Part shown: in pieces, positions 6,985 to 15,555 of the stretch
Layout: every line of letters begins with the position of its first letter
Numbering within the stretch: position 1 is the stretch's first letter
NCBI GenBank assembly: GCA_029973975.1
Contig: JARKQF010000023.1
Coordinates: 1 to 45,687, forward strand
Direction of reading: 5' to 3'
DNA: 45,687 nt
Source: Paludibacter sp.
GTDB taxonomy: Bacteria > Bacteroidota > Bacteroidia > Bacteroidales > Paludibacteraceae
Made by a program: the position numbers and the translations under genes
The notes under the pieces: model-generated
What the model saw: the letters and a program-made list of their open reading frames with translations, nothing else
Told to the model about the DNA's origin: nothing
Databases searched by the model: none

Positions 6985-7950
6985 TTATTTAACTCTCAAT
7001 TCGTTAATAACTTTGGCTCTCACGAGGTCGGCATTTTCGACAACAAAGGACTGGTGTCGTCCGCCTTCTTTCTCATTCAGTTCAATGATAAGGTGCTTAT
7101 CATCCGGAATAGTAAACTTCGGCAGGGTAAATACCACACGTTCCGTTCTCTTGCCACCTATCAATGTCAGGTTATTGTGTGCCCGAAGTGGTATGACAAC
7201 CTGTTCCTGAATAGCGGTACGCTTGGCTACTTTCTTATCAACTATTTTGAAAGTAATGTAATCCACATCAAAGGGTACATTGGAAGAATTTTTGAGTTGC
7301 ATATGGAAATAAAGCAAGCCATTGTGCGTGTAAATTCCTTTGAGTGTGTACTGAATACCGAAGCGCTTAGAGCCAATATGCTTTATTTCCCGATTGTCGT
7401 TTTTATAAATAGACTTCATTATCAGTTTAACCAGTAACGGCGATTCGCTTCCCAGCTCCCTCATGTAAATCTCCATTGCGTTATTCGGTCGGTTTACTGC
7501 TTCCCCGTCGTGGATAAAGTCGGTCATTTCTACACTCAATTTTACAGGCTCATCGGCATATTTTACATTAAAAGTATAATATGCACCGTCTTCGGTAATA
7601 ACCGCCAAATTGCTCTCACGAGAGAAATCACGCAAGGCAGCTTTCACACGGAGAACGTTTTCCGCTCCGTCCGCTTTGGCTGCCAACAGGTCGGCAGAAC
7701 CTAAGTCTACATAGCGGATTGCAGACGGGAAGATAATATGTACCGTTTTGCTGAAAGTAACTTCCAGTGCATACGGAGGTATCATCCGGTTAAAGGTCAG
7801 CGGTCGTGTCAGACCTTCAAAATAATCGCCCGTAGAAGGCGAAGAAACTTTTACTGTTTCTTGTTTTACGGCACTCTGTGTTTCTAACTCTTGTGCATTG
7901 GCTGTGAATACGCACCCGATAATAGCGAGTACAAAAAGAATTTGTTTCAT
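6985..7950 (-). CDS. traN: Conjugative transposon protein TraN (DUF4138, VirB9-like)
   Basis: A 321-aa exported protein with a signal peptide ending near ANAQ (residue 19). It matches the TraN/DUF4138 family; landmarks are SKTVHIIFPSAIRYVDLGS at about 65-85 and, later, GIYTHNGLLYFHMQLKNSS. That pattern resembles VirB9-type channel proteins, so TraN probably forms part of the outer-membrane core with TraM and TraO. A hairpin plus the ACCACTAAAAAA motif lies 34 bases upstream of its start, separating it from traM. Confidence 0.85.
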   Translation of the reverse strand: MKQILFVLAIIGCVFTANAQELETQSAVKQETVKVSSPSTGDYFEGLTRPLTFNRMIPPYALEVTFSKTVHIIFPSAIRYVDLGSADLLAAKADGAENVLRVKAALRDFSRESNLAVITEDGAYYTFNVKYADEPVKLSVEMTDFIHDGEAVNRPNNAMEIYMRELGSESPLLVKLIMKSIYKNDNREIKHIGSKRFGIQYTLKGIYTHNGLLYFHMQLKNSSNVPFDVDYITFKIVDKKVAKRTAIQEQVVIPLRAHNNLTLIGGKRTERVVFTLPKFTIPDDKHLIIELNEKEGGRHQSFVVENADLVRAKVINELRVK

Positions 7951-7984
7951 ACGAAAATTGTTTTAATTGTTAATTACTATTGGA

Positions 7985-8009
7985 TTTTTTTAGTGGTGGG
8001 CTTTCGCCC
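7985..8009 (-). promoter_or_regulatory. Hairpin plus ACCACTAAAAAAA motif before traN
   Basis: Reading the minus strand, a short hairpin (GGGC, loop GAAA, GCCC; 8009-7998) is followed at once by ACCACTAAAAAAA (7997-7985) and then TCCAATAG. The loop is GNRA-type. The same motif follows a hairpin before traE and precedes mobA, topB and the DUF1896 gene, so it is probably a leader element controlling translation or RNA processing. Confidence 0.55.
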
Positions 8010-8021
8010 TGATTGTTTTAC

Positions 8022-9335
8022 TTATGCTTTTGGAAGTAACAAAACTTTGTAACCTGCTTTCAGGGTAACTTTTACCTCACGCATTTTCTTACTGAAGAAT
8101 TGTGATGTTCCTTGAATCAGGCTTCTCCCCAAATCGGCAGCAAGCTGTGAACCCGCATCGTCCGTAATAGTAATACTACTACCCATCGACGTACCCATAT
8201 TAGCTGCAATCTCTTTCATTGCGGTTATTTCGTCCGAGTTTGGAACAGAAATCCCCTGCATACCGTCCATGTCGTACACTTCCATTTCAACAGGTATCAC
8301 ATTATCCGCATATTGAATTGAAGTAATGGTAATGTGTAGGCGTTCTCCGCCAATCTTTGCACTTCCTGTAAGAATGGTATTGGCAGGAATCAGCATATTT
8401 TCGGCTCGCATAGGTTCTGATAACCGCAGTTGCAGTTCCTTTCCGTTGGAAATCGTTACAGTCTGATACACCGAAGCCCTGATGCTGTTTTTATCCGTTA
8501 TCGCTTCATTTCTGGCAGCCGTGATAAATCCCATATTTCGGGGTTTACCGTATTGCTCCAAAAACTCATCATTCTCCATCGGAGCAGCCAAAAGCGAAAC
8601 AACACTTTGATGTACTTGTGAAACGGGCTTCGGAACAACCTTCTCCCGTATATCGGTTACCGGTGCTGTTTGCGCCTGTTCCTGCGTATTGGGCATATAC
8701 TTGGCTGCAATCGCATAGGATTTTTCGATAAGTTCCAATTGTTGGTCAGCAGCCGATTTTTCAGCCAGTTGCTTTTCCAATTCCTGAATACGGGATTCCA
8801 TTTCTGTCTGCGCTTGGTCATCTACCTTTGTTGCTGGCTGTTCGTACCAGTCATTCAACTGTCGGTTTACATCCTGATAGGCGTGAGCCGACGATTGGAT
8901 TCCCGTTTGTGGAGTGCGATTATTACTTGGCACTTCCTGATTGTCGGACGGGATAGAAGTATTTACTTCCTGTGCCTTACGGTTTTCTTCCTCTCCGAGC
9001 ATAAAAGCGAAGTCCTGTAAATTCCGCATTTTCTCGTTTTGCTTGTTTTGCATGGCTTCCTGTTCATAGGCAGTCCGTTTATCCCCTACGATTGCTTCAT
9101 CTTTGGGAATAGGCAGTTCGGAGTTGAAGCCGTCGGGTTGCAGTTCGTCCTTATCGCCTGAAGGAGCAAAGATGAGCCACATTGACCCGATGAACAGCAA
9201 AACGAACAAGGGATAGATAAGCATCTTTTTCCGCTTCTGAATCTCTTGTGGGGTAAGTTCCTTTTTGGGCTTACTCTCTTTCTTTTTTTCTGTAACGTCC
9301 GGTTTCCGTTCGTTACCTTCATTTGCATTACTCAT
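8022..9335 (-). CDS. traM: Conjugative transposon protein TraM (VirB10-like)
   Basis: A 437-aa inner-membrane protein of the TraM family. It has a basic cytoplasmic N-terminus (about 1-35, with KKKESKPKKELTPQEIQKRK), one membrane helix (LIYPLFVLLFIGSMWLIFA) and a long Gln/Glu-rich periplasmic linker with coiled-coil character (about 150-200). The C-terminal domain (about 265-437) has strands such as LIPANTILTGSAKIGGERL. The layout is that of VirB10-type proteins linking inner and outer membranes. The ATG at 9335 overlaps the traL stop by eight bases and is better than the TTG two codons upstream. Confidence 0.85.
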   Translation of the reverse strand: MSNANEGNERKPDVTEKKKESKPKKELTPQEIQKRKKMLIYPLFVLLFIGSMWLIFAPSGDKDELQPDGFNSELPIPKDEAIVGDKRTAYEQEAMQNKQNEKMRNLQDFAFMLGEEENRKAQEVNTSIPSDNQEVPSNNRTPQTGIQSSAHAYQDVNRQLNDWYEQPATKVDDQAQTEMESRIQELEKQLAEKSAADQQLELIEKSYAIAAKYMPNTQEQAQTAPVTDIREKVVPKPVSQVHQSVVSLLAAPMENDEFLEQYGKPRNMGFITAARNEAITDKNSIRASVYQTVTISNGKELQLRLSEPMRAENMLIPANTILTGSAKIGGERLHITITSIQYADNVIPVEMEVYDMDGMQGISVPNSDEITAMKEIAANMGTSMGSSITITDDAGSQLAADLGRSLIQGTSQFFSKKMREVKVTLKAGYKVLLLPKA

Positions 9336-9603
9336 AATCAAATCTGTTTATTTGGTTTATACTATCCGCTTTTTGCGTATGCTCCAGTTCCAAGCGTTTG
9401 ATATGTTCTATCTGCATCTCCTGACCGCTTTTCTTTCCCATATTATATATGGAAGAAACCGTCATGTAAATTGAACCAGCACCAAATACAAAAAGCATTA
9501 CAAGGATTATAATAATCCGTCCGTCGGGTGTTATCTGTCCCAACAATGACCGCAGACCGTCTTCCATCCAGTTCCTTACGGCTGTAAGTTTTTTCTTTAT
9601 CAT
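9328..9603 (-). CDS. traL: Conjugative transposon protein TraL (DUF3989)
   Basis: A 91-aa protein of the TraL/DUF3989 family with one membrane helix (IIIILVMLFVFGAGSIYMTV) after a short N-terminal amphipathic segment, and a charged C-terminal tail. It is encoded between traK (3-base gap) and traM (overlap), which is the canonical position. It is presumed to be an inner-membrane part of the transfer channel; no catalytic motif is present. Confidence 0.8.
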   Translation of the reverse strand: MIKKKLTAVRNWMEDGLRSLLGQITPDGRIIIILVMLFVFGAGSIYMTVSSIYNMGKKSGQEMQIEHIKRLELEHTQKADSINQINRFDYE

Positions 9604-9606
9604 GGC

Positions 9607-10230
9607 TTATCGGTCTATGGTTCGTAAATCCCTGTTTTCTATTATCTCAAAGCGTTCCATGATAAAGCCGTGCGGATTGTTGTCGCTCCTGACAGAGTTT
9701 CTAAGGTCGCAGCGTGTAACCAAACTACGTTCGGTTACGTTGCTTGCCCTGATTATCATTTGCTTTGCATACACAGTAGTCTTATAAGGATAAGCATCGA
9801 GGTTGCAGGCTACGGAATCAATCTGAATAATCTGATTGATATTTCCCGATATAATACGGTTGTAGTAGCCTTTCTCTTGCATATCCTGATAATATTTGAA
9901 TGCACTTTTATCGACAAGAAACAATGCCCTGTTGATATTCGATTCAATGGCGCTTTTATCGGGGGATAACGTGAAAAATAGTTCGTGGAACCGTTTCACA
10001 TGCTCACGGGCTTCCACAGGACGGTTTTGTGATAAGTCCTGCGAGAGAGCCAACATAAGCGATTTTCCTTCGTCCAATACATAGATTTTCTGCCGTTGTG
10101 CTTCAGCGAAGCTGAATGAGTTCCAGACTGCATATCCGGTAATCCCGGCACACAATACGACAAATACAATGGCGATAATCCTTATTTGCTTGAAACTTGT
10201 TTCAATATTTTTTAAACTTTTGAACTCCAT
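9607..10230 (-). CDS. traK: Conjugative transposon protein TraK (VirB8-like)
   Basis: A 207-aa protein with the TraK signature at the N-terminus (FKSLKNIETSFKQIRII). One membrane helix spans about residues 17-37, and a soluble domain follows (FHELFFTLSPDKSAIESNIN, NQIIQIDSVACNLDAYPY). The single-helix-plus-NTF2-like layout is that of VirB8 proteins, which nucleate the channel at the inner membrane. It is 22 bases downstream of traJ. Confidence 0.85.
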   Translation of the reverse strand: MEFKSLKNIETSFKQIRIIAIVFVVLCAGITGYAVWNSFSFAEAQRQKIYVLDEGKSLMLALSQDLSQNRPVEAREHVKRFHELFFTLSPDKSAIESNINRALFLVDKSAFKYYQDMQEKGYYNRIISGNINQIIQIDSVACNLDAYPYKTTVYAKQMIIRASNVTERSLVTRCDLRNSVRSDNNPHGFIMERFEIIENRDLRTIDR

Positions 10231-10252
10231 TTTTTAATTACATTTTTATTGG

Positions 10253-11239
10253 TTATTTACCAAGCAAGCGACCTCCGACATTACCTGCTACCGATCCGGC
10301 AACACCTCCGGCAATACCGCCCGCTTTACTTGCTGTTTTATTTACCGCTCCGGTATATCCGCCCATTCCTCCGGCTTGTATTACCCAACCTGCTACTGTC
10401 GGAATCGTGAAATATCCGATAATGCCGATTATCAGGAATACGATATACACTCCGTTTGAACCGTCAGGTATATAATTCGGATCTTGCAGCAGTGCGATAT
10501 CCTGTTGAAGCATTAATACCTGTATCCGTGCAAGGACAGAGGAAAAAATATCGGAAATAGGCAGCCACAGATAGACACTGATATAGCGTGCCAGCCACTG
10601 GGTGAGCGTTGCCTGAAATCCGTCATAAATAGAAAAGGCAAACGCAATAGGTCCCAGTATGGCCAGCACGACTAAAAAGAAGGTTCGGATTGTGTCGATT
10701 ACCAATGCGGAAGCATTGAACAGCAACTCAAAGAAATCCCTGATTACTTCCCGGAACCATGCTTTAATATCATACCAAAGTCGTTCGCCCCACATGCAAA
10801 TAATTTCGGGCGTATCGGTAATACCGAGGTCTTTCATTTTTTGGTCGTACACTTCGTCATCAACAAGCCATGCTTTGCCCTCACGTACCCGTGCTTTATA
10901 TTCCAACTGGTCTTTTTGTTGTTGATAGGCTTTCAAATCAAGTGTCTGGGATTCCAGAATGCCGTTTGTTCCTTTAACAATGGGACTCATAACCGCATTG
11001 ATAGTTCCCAAAACTATCGTTGGAAAAAACATGATACACAGACCGATTGCAAATGGGCGAAGAAGCGGAAATACGTCGATAGGCTCTGCACGACTTAATG
11101 CTTGCCATACACGGTAAGCCACATAGAACAAAGCTCCCAGTCCTGCCAATCCCTTTGCAACCCCAATCATGTTACTGCAAAGAGGTATCATATCTTGGTA
11201 CAGATTCGCAAGAATCTGATGTAGGTTATCAAAATTCAT
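10253..11239 (-). CDS. traJ: Conjugative transposon protein TraJ (VirB6-like)
   Basis: A 328-aa polytopic inner-membrane protein of the TraJ family. Hydrophobic helices can be seen at about 27-48, 65-87, 165-205, 210-235 and 262-290. The C-terminus is a Gly/Ala-rich tail (KAGGIAGGVAGSVAGNVGGR). VirB6-type proteins form the inner-membrane passage for DNA. It follows traI by 22 bases in the canonical order. Confidence 0.85.
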   Translation of the reverse strand: MNFDNLHQILANLYQDMIPLCSNMIGVAKGLAGLGALFYVAYRVWQALSRAEPIDVFPLLRPFAIGLCIMFFPTIVLGTINAVMSPIVKGTNGILESQTLDLKAYQQQKDQLEYKARVREGKAWLVDDEVYDQKMKDLGITDTPEIICMWGERLWYDIKAWFREVIRDFFELLFNASALVIDTIRTFFLVVLAILGPIAFAFSIYDGFQATLTQWLARYISVYLWLPISDIFSSVLARIQVLMLQQDIALLQDPNYIPDGSNGVYIVFLIIGIIGYFTIPTVAGWVIQAGGMGGYTGAVNKTASKAGGIAGGVAGSVAGNVGGRLLGK

Positions 11240-11261
11240 AACTGATTGTTTTTAATTTTGA

Positions 11262-11882
11262 TTACCAATACCTTTCGGCGGGACTGCCATAAAGAGATAA
11301 TACCCTGTCCGTATCGTTTTTTTCTTTGGCACGGATATATGAAACCGATATACTCTTTTGAGTATAATACTTGGTCAGGTTACGATATTCCAACATCTTG
11401 TTGTAAATCTGGTCTATCGCATCCATTCTCTCCTTATCGGACAAAGAAAGTCCGTTGCTTCCGGTAACGACGTTTTTCAAATCCGTTACCAGTGCGCCCC
11501 CTTCTTCCAACAGTTTGGTGTAACCTGTCGAGATTGCCGCCAGTTCATTCGGGGTAAAATTGGGATCACTCACCATTTTATTAAATCCGGTAACATAGAT
11601 ATTGGTAATCTCACTGACCATTTCGATAGTCTTTTTTACTTTTCGGGCATCTTTAACCAAATTGTGAACAGACTTCAGGGCATCGTAATACTCTTTTCCT
11701 TGTTTGTAAATTTTAATACTCTCGTTCAGGTTGTTTATCATATTGGATGCAGTCGAAGTACCTTGTATTGCACTGATGATATTCTGCACCAGATTGGTTG
11801 GATCGGAAACTACCCATTGTGCTTTCGCCTGAAAAGAAAACATAGAAAGTGCCACTACAAGGCACATAAATATTCGTTTCAT
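11262..11882 (-). CDS. traI: Conjugative transposon protein TraI (DUF4141, VirB5-like)
   Basis: A 206-aa exported protein with a signal peptide ending near AKAQ (about residue 21). It is rich in helices (NLVQNIISAIQGTSTASNMI, DARKVKKTIEMVSEITNIY) and matches the DUF4141/TraI family, which resembles VirB5 minor pilus proteins. This TraI is not the F-plasmid relaxase of the same name. It lies between the DUF3876 gene and traJ. Confidence 0.8.
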   Translation of the reverse strand: MKRIFMCLVVALSMFSFQAKAQWVVSDPTNLVQNIISAIQGTSTASNMINNLNESIKIYKQGKEYYDALKSVHNLVKDARKVKKTIEMVSEITNIYVTGFNKMVSDPNFTPNELAAISTGYTKLLEEGGALVTDLKNVVTGSNGLSLSDKERMDAIDQIYNKMLEYRNLTKYYTQKSISVSYIRAKEKNDTDRVLSLYGSPAERYW

Positions 11883-11919
11883 ACTTTTTACTTTTTAATG
11901 ATTATTGATTTTGTGTACT

Positions 11920-12222
11920 TTAATCGTACACTCTTTTGTATTCGCCTTCGGTAGTGAGCAGAAGCATATCCCGCTCACTATCGTAGGCAATGCGTATCAT
12001 ACCGTAGAAATTGAAAAAGGTATATCCCCAACATTGGATGAGTGGGACGGTAAACGCCGTATCGTGTTTGTAAATAAACTGCAACCGGAATCGACTACCG
12101 TCATGGTATATCCTAATAGTTGGAGAACCGCAAAGGCTTTCCCATGTCCCACATATATCACGAAGTGGAAAAGAGGTTTGTATTTGCAGTGCCGTAGCCG
12201 GCTTATCACTTTCTCTTTTCAT
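11920..12222 (-). CDS. DUF3876-like small protein
   Basis: A 100-aa protein that I match to DUF3876, a family seen between traG and traI in Bacteroidales ICEs, where some elements carry traH. The fold seems to be beta-rich: ICGTWESLCGSPTIRIYHDG, then FRLQFIYKHD, then RDMLLLTTEGEYKRV. There is no signal peptide or membrane helix. I chose the ATG at 12222, four bases after the traG stop; a longer in-frame start lies inside traG and adds a shadow-like Trp/Arg-rich stretch. The function is unknown. Confidence 0.65.
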   Translation of the reverse strand: MKRESDKPATALQIQTSFPLRDICGTWESLCGSPTIRIYHDGSRFRLQFIYKHDTAFTVPLIQCWGYTFFNFYGMIRIAYDSERDMLLLTTEGEYKRVYD

Positions 12223-12226
12223 GGCG

Positions 12227-14722
12227 TTACTCCTGTCGTTTGCTCTCGGCAATCTGCTTAATCGCCAGTTCCATATTACCATCCAGTTTTTCGGCAAGCC
12301 ACATTACTTCCAGTTTTTCGGATTCTTCCGTCGTGTACGTGTAATACTCTTCCAAACTGACTTCTGTGGCGTAGACAGCCGATTGAACACCACCCAAACC
12401 AAACCACACTTCTTTGTACTTACGACTGGGAACATTAGACATATTTATAGAGAGTACCTGCGACTTTTCTTTTTCGGTCAGTCCGAGCAACGCCTGAATA
12501 CTGTCGAATTTGTTCATGTATTTGCGTTGGTCTAATAGGATTTTACAATCGCTGTTATTGATAATACTCTCTTTCACAATGGGAGAAGCGATAATATCAT
12601 CGACCTCTTGGGTAACGACAATAGCTTCGCCGAAGAACTTACGAACGGTCTTAAATAGGTACTTAATATACTCTGCCATACCCTCTTTCGCAATCGCTTT
12701 CCATGCTTCTTCAATCAATATCATCTTGCGGATACCCTGCAAACGGCGCATTTTGTTTATGAAAACTTCCATAATAATGATTGTAACCACAGGAAATAGG
12801 ATTTTGTGGTCTTTTATCGCATCAATTTCAAAGACAATGAAGCGTTTAGACAATAAATCCAGTTGCTTATCCGAGTTCAATAGGAAGTCGTATTCGCCCC
12901 CACGATAGTACGGTTCAAGCACGTTCAGGAAATTGGCAATATCAAAATCCTTTTCACGTACTTTCTTTTCTTCCAGTACTTTTTTGTAGTCATCACGGAC
13001 GAACTCATAGAACGTGTTGAAAGACGGTTCTAACTTTTTGTTCGTCTTCAGCTTTTCTATGTACTGGCTGACTGCATTGGAGAGGGCAACTTCCTCCGCC
13101 CGTGAAGGCGGCTCGTTATCCCTTTTCCACAGGGTAAGAATAAGCGTTTTTATACTCTCACGCTTTTCAATGTCAAAGACATTATCGTCCGTAAAAAATG
13201 GATTAAATGAAATCGGATTTTCTTCGGTATAAGTAAAATACACTCCATCTTGACCGTTGGTCTTGCGATTTATCAAATTGCAAAGCCCCTGATAGGAATT
13301 ACCCGTGTCCACTAACACGATATGCGTTCCCTGTTCGTAATACTGGCGGCACATATGGTTGGTAAAAAATGATTTACCGCTTCCGCTCGGCCCAAGAATG
13401 AATTTATTACGATTCGTAATAATTCCTTTCTTCATGGGCAAATCGGAAATATCCACATGGAGCGGTTTTCCCGAAACTCGGTCTGCCATTTTGATACCGA
13501 ACGGACTGGGCGAACTGCGGTAGTTCGTTTCTTCCGTAAAGAAGCAAAGAGCAGGTTCTATAAACGTGTAGAACGATTCTTCCGCAGGAAAATCCCCACC
13601 ATTGCCGGGCATCCCTGACCAATACAAAGTAGCGGCATCCACCGTGTTGTGGCGTGGCTTACATTCCATTAATGCAAGTTGTGAGCCTACATCGTTTCGG
13701 ATATGTTTCAGTTCTTCCACGTCATCACTCCACGCCAATACGTTGAAGTGCGCCCGAATAGAAGTCAGCCCGAATGAATGTGCTTCGTTCAGGTATTGGT
13801 CGATCCACTCTTTGTTAATTTGATTGCCCCTTGAATAGCGGGAAAGTGACTGCATATTCCTTGCACTTTTCTCAAATTTCCGCAGGTTTTCCGCACTATC
13901 TTCGATAAATAAATACTGGTTGTAGATATGGTCGCATGATAAGAGCAACCCGACAGGAGAAGCGAAAGACAAACGGCAATCGCTCCTATCGGTCGATAGC
14001 TTTTCGTAACGCATATCCGTTCCGATACGTCCGGGCAGATCTTCCGCATCTGAAAGCGTATGCAGACAGACGTGTTTATTTCCCACCCGAAGCCCGTCTG
14101 CTCCCAATTCCAAATCTTCCAAACAAGTGGTATCATCAAGCGACAGAGAAAAATACTTTTCAATAAGTCCCGGCTTTTCGTCTGTTCCCGTAATCTCATC
14201 CGATGTGATACGGGTAAGAGTAACAAATCCGCTATCGTTCATTATCCGCTCGAATTGACCGACTGCTTCTAAGAACTTAACGCTTGTATCCTTATTGACT
14301 TCTTTAGGAATAATGTTTCCACGACAAAGCGATGAGAAATTGCTTTGCATCCTCATTCGCTCCTTTGTTGTTTTAGTCAAAAACAGGAAACATGAGTGAT
14401 TCAGGAACGGTCGTTCGTTGAAGTGTTTTTCAAAACTGCGGGATAAGAAACTCATATCGTCCTTATCTGTTGCGGGCTTATACGTTTCACGCACAAACCA
14501 ATCTTGCTTGTGTATGACACTATATTCAGGAAGAACTTTTACCGCTTTCGCCCAAGACGAATGTATCGCTTCGTATTCGGTATTGGTTACGGTAAACAGT
14601 TCCGGTAGTTCCACACGGTAGGCTACGGTAATATCCGCATCTTTGGAAATAATGCAGTCGTGTTCGACCGCCAACAGCGGAAACTTACTTTCGATAGTCG
14701 CCGCTTTCATAATATTACGCAT
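12227..14722 (-). CDS. traG: Conjugation ATPase TraG (VirB4-like)
   Basis: An 831-aa cytoplasmic ATPase that powers assembly and transport by the conjugation channel. The Walker A motif GPSGSGKSFF lies near residue 444, and the Walker B region MILIEEAWKAIAKEGM near residue 667; VTQEVDDI follows. The N-terminal half (to about 420) is the family's membrane-associated region (VERHFNERPFLN-like, CRGNIIPKE). The length is typical for VirB4 homologues of CTnDOT-type elements. In this nomenclature TraG is the VirB4 protein; the VirD4-type coupling ATPase is encoded at 24690. Its start overlaps the traF stop by eight bases. Confidence 0.9.
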   Translation of the reverse strand: MRNIMKAATIESKFPLLAVEHDCIISKDADITVAYRVELPELFTVTNTEYEAIHSSWAKAVKVLPEYSVIHKQDWFVRETYKPATDKDDMSFLSRSFEKHFNERPFLNHSCFLFLTKTTKERMRMQSNFSSLCRGNIIPKEVNKDTSVKFLEAVGQFERIMNDSGFVTLTRITSDEITGTDEKPGLIEKYFSLSLDDTTCLEDLELGADGLRVGNKHVCLHTLSDAEDLPGRIGTDMRYEKLSTDRSDCRLSFASPVGLLLSCDHIYNQYLFIEDSAENLRKFEKSARNMQSLSRYSRGNQINKEWIDQYLNEAHSFGLTSIRAHFNVLAWSDDVEELKHIRNDVGSQLALMECKPRHNTVDAATLYWSGMPGNGGDFPAEESFYTFIEPALCFFTEETNYRSSPSPFGIKMADRVSGKPLHVDISDLPMKKGIITNRNKFILGPSGSGKSFFTNHMCRQYYEQGTHIVLVDTGNSYQGLCNLINRKTNGQDGVYFTYTEENPISFNPFFTDDNVFDIEKRESIKTLILTLWKRDNEPPSRAEEVALSNAVSQYIEKLKTNKKLEPSFNTFYEFVRDDYKKVLEEKKVREKDFDIANFLNVLEPYYRGGEYDFLLNSDKQLDLLSKRFIVFEIDAIKDHKILFPVVTIIIMEVFINKMRRLQGIRKMILIEEAWKAIAKEGMAEYIKYLFKTVRKFFGEAIVVTQEVDDIIASPIVKESIINNSDCKILLDQRKYMNKFDSIQALLGLTEKEKSQVLSINMSNVPSRKYKEVWFGLGGVQSAVYATEVSLEEYYTYTTEESEKLEVMWLAEKLDGNMELAIKQIAESKRQE

Positions 14723-15047
14723 ACGCTACCTCCTTTCTTTTCCGTTTGAAAAGGCGGTGCGGAGTTTTCCTGTTTATCAAATAGCGGGGATGTTGTTTTA
14801 CAGCCATGACTTTCATCAAGCCATGTTCCCCGTATTTTTCATTCAGATTAAAGGTCATCCAAACCAATACCGAAGCAGCGATTACACCGAAGCCTATGCA
14901 GATCCACTGGTCAATGCCAATCATATATATAATGACAAAAACCACGAAGACGGAAAGCAAGCCTCCGGCAAATATGAAAAGGTATTGGGATTTCAAGCCT
15001 TTGAACTCCACACTTTTGCCTATTCCTTTATTGATATTAAACTCCAT
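14715..15047 (-). CDS. traF: Conjugative transposon protein TraF (DUF4133, VirB3-like)
   Basis: A 110-aa inner-membrane protein of the DUF4133/TraF family. The opening MEFNINKGIGKSVEFKGLK is diagnostic. Two membrane helices follow (about 24-42 and 46-66), then a basic C-terminus (HRLFKRKRKEVAYA). VirB3-type proteins partner with the VirB4 ATPase, which is encoded directly downstream with overlap. I use the ATG at 15047; the open frame extends upstream to 15134 but reads into traE. Confidence 0.85.
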   Translation of the reverse strand: MEFNINKGIGKSVEFKGLKSQYLFIFAGGLLSVFVVFVIIYMIGIDQWICIGFGVIAASVLVWMTFNLNEKYGEHGLMKVMAVKQHPRYLINRKTPHRLFKRKRKEVAYA

Positions 15048-15070
15048 AACTTTTTTCGGTATGAAGTCGA

Positions 15071-15373
15071 TTAAAGGAAAAAAGAGCGCAGAATGGTAGC
15101 GGCTACAATCAGGAAGATACAAGCACCGAACCACGAAGCAGCGGTTTTGCTTGTGTCGGGATCGCCGGAACTGAACTTTCCGTACACCTTAACGCCCCCA
15201 ATTAAACCGACCACAGCACCAATCGCGTATATCAATTTTGTTCCCGGATCGAAATAACTGGTTACCATGTTAGTAGCTTCGGTAATACCGCCAACACCAT
15301 TACCCTGTGCGAATACACTTGAAACAGCAGCCAAGATAAAAGCTGCCGACATAAGAATCTTTTTCTTTGTCAT
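15071..15373 (-). CDS. traE: Conjugative transposon protein TraE (DUF4134, VirB2-like pilin)
   Basis: A 100-aa small membrane protein of the DUF4134/TraE family, thought to be the pilin-like subunit. It has an N-terminal signal helix (about 1-23), a short mature region GVGGITEATNMVTSYFDPG, and two further hydrophobic helices (LIYAIGAVVGLIGGVKVYG and WFGACIFLIVAATILRSFFL). The leader of 182 bases that separates it from traD contains a hairpin and the ACCACTAAAAAAA motif, which could raise expression of this abundant subunit. Confidence 0.85.
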   Translation of the reverse strand: MTKKKILMSAAFILAAVSSVFAQGNGVGGITEATNMVTSYFDPGTKLIYAIGAVVGLIGGVKVYGKFSSGDPDTSKTAASWFGACIFLIVAATILRSFFL

Positions 15374-15447
15374 ATTGAGAAATTGTTAAAATGGTAAGCG
15401 GGTTGGATAGTCCCGCTTACCGAGTTGATAAATCTGTTACTATTGAA

Positions 15448-15472
15448 TTTTTTTAGTGGTAGGTCATAAGAC
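15448..15472 (-). promoter_or_regulatory. Hairpin plus ACCACTAAAAAAA motif before traE
   Basis: On the minus strand GGTC-TTAT-GACC (15473-15462) is followed one base later by ACCACTAAAAAAA (15460-15448) and then TTCAATAG. The arrangement is almost the same as before traN, where the motif is followed by TCCAATAG. It lies 74 bases before the traE start. The 182-base traD-traE gap holds no other feature I can see. Confidence 0.55.
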
Positions 15473-15555
15473 CCTTTTGTTGTCGGCTTACTGGTGCTAA
15501 CCGTAATCTCTTTCTTTCATCTCTTTTTTGTTTTACATTATTAATACTGTTCGCT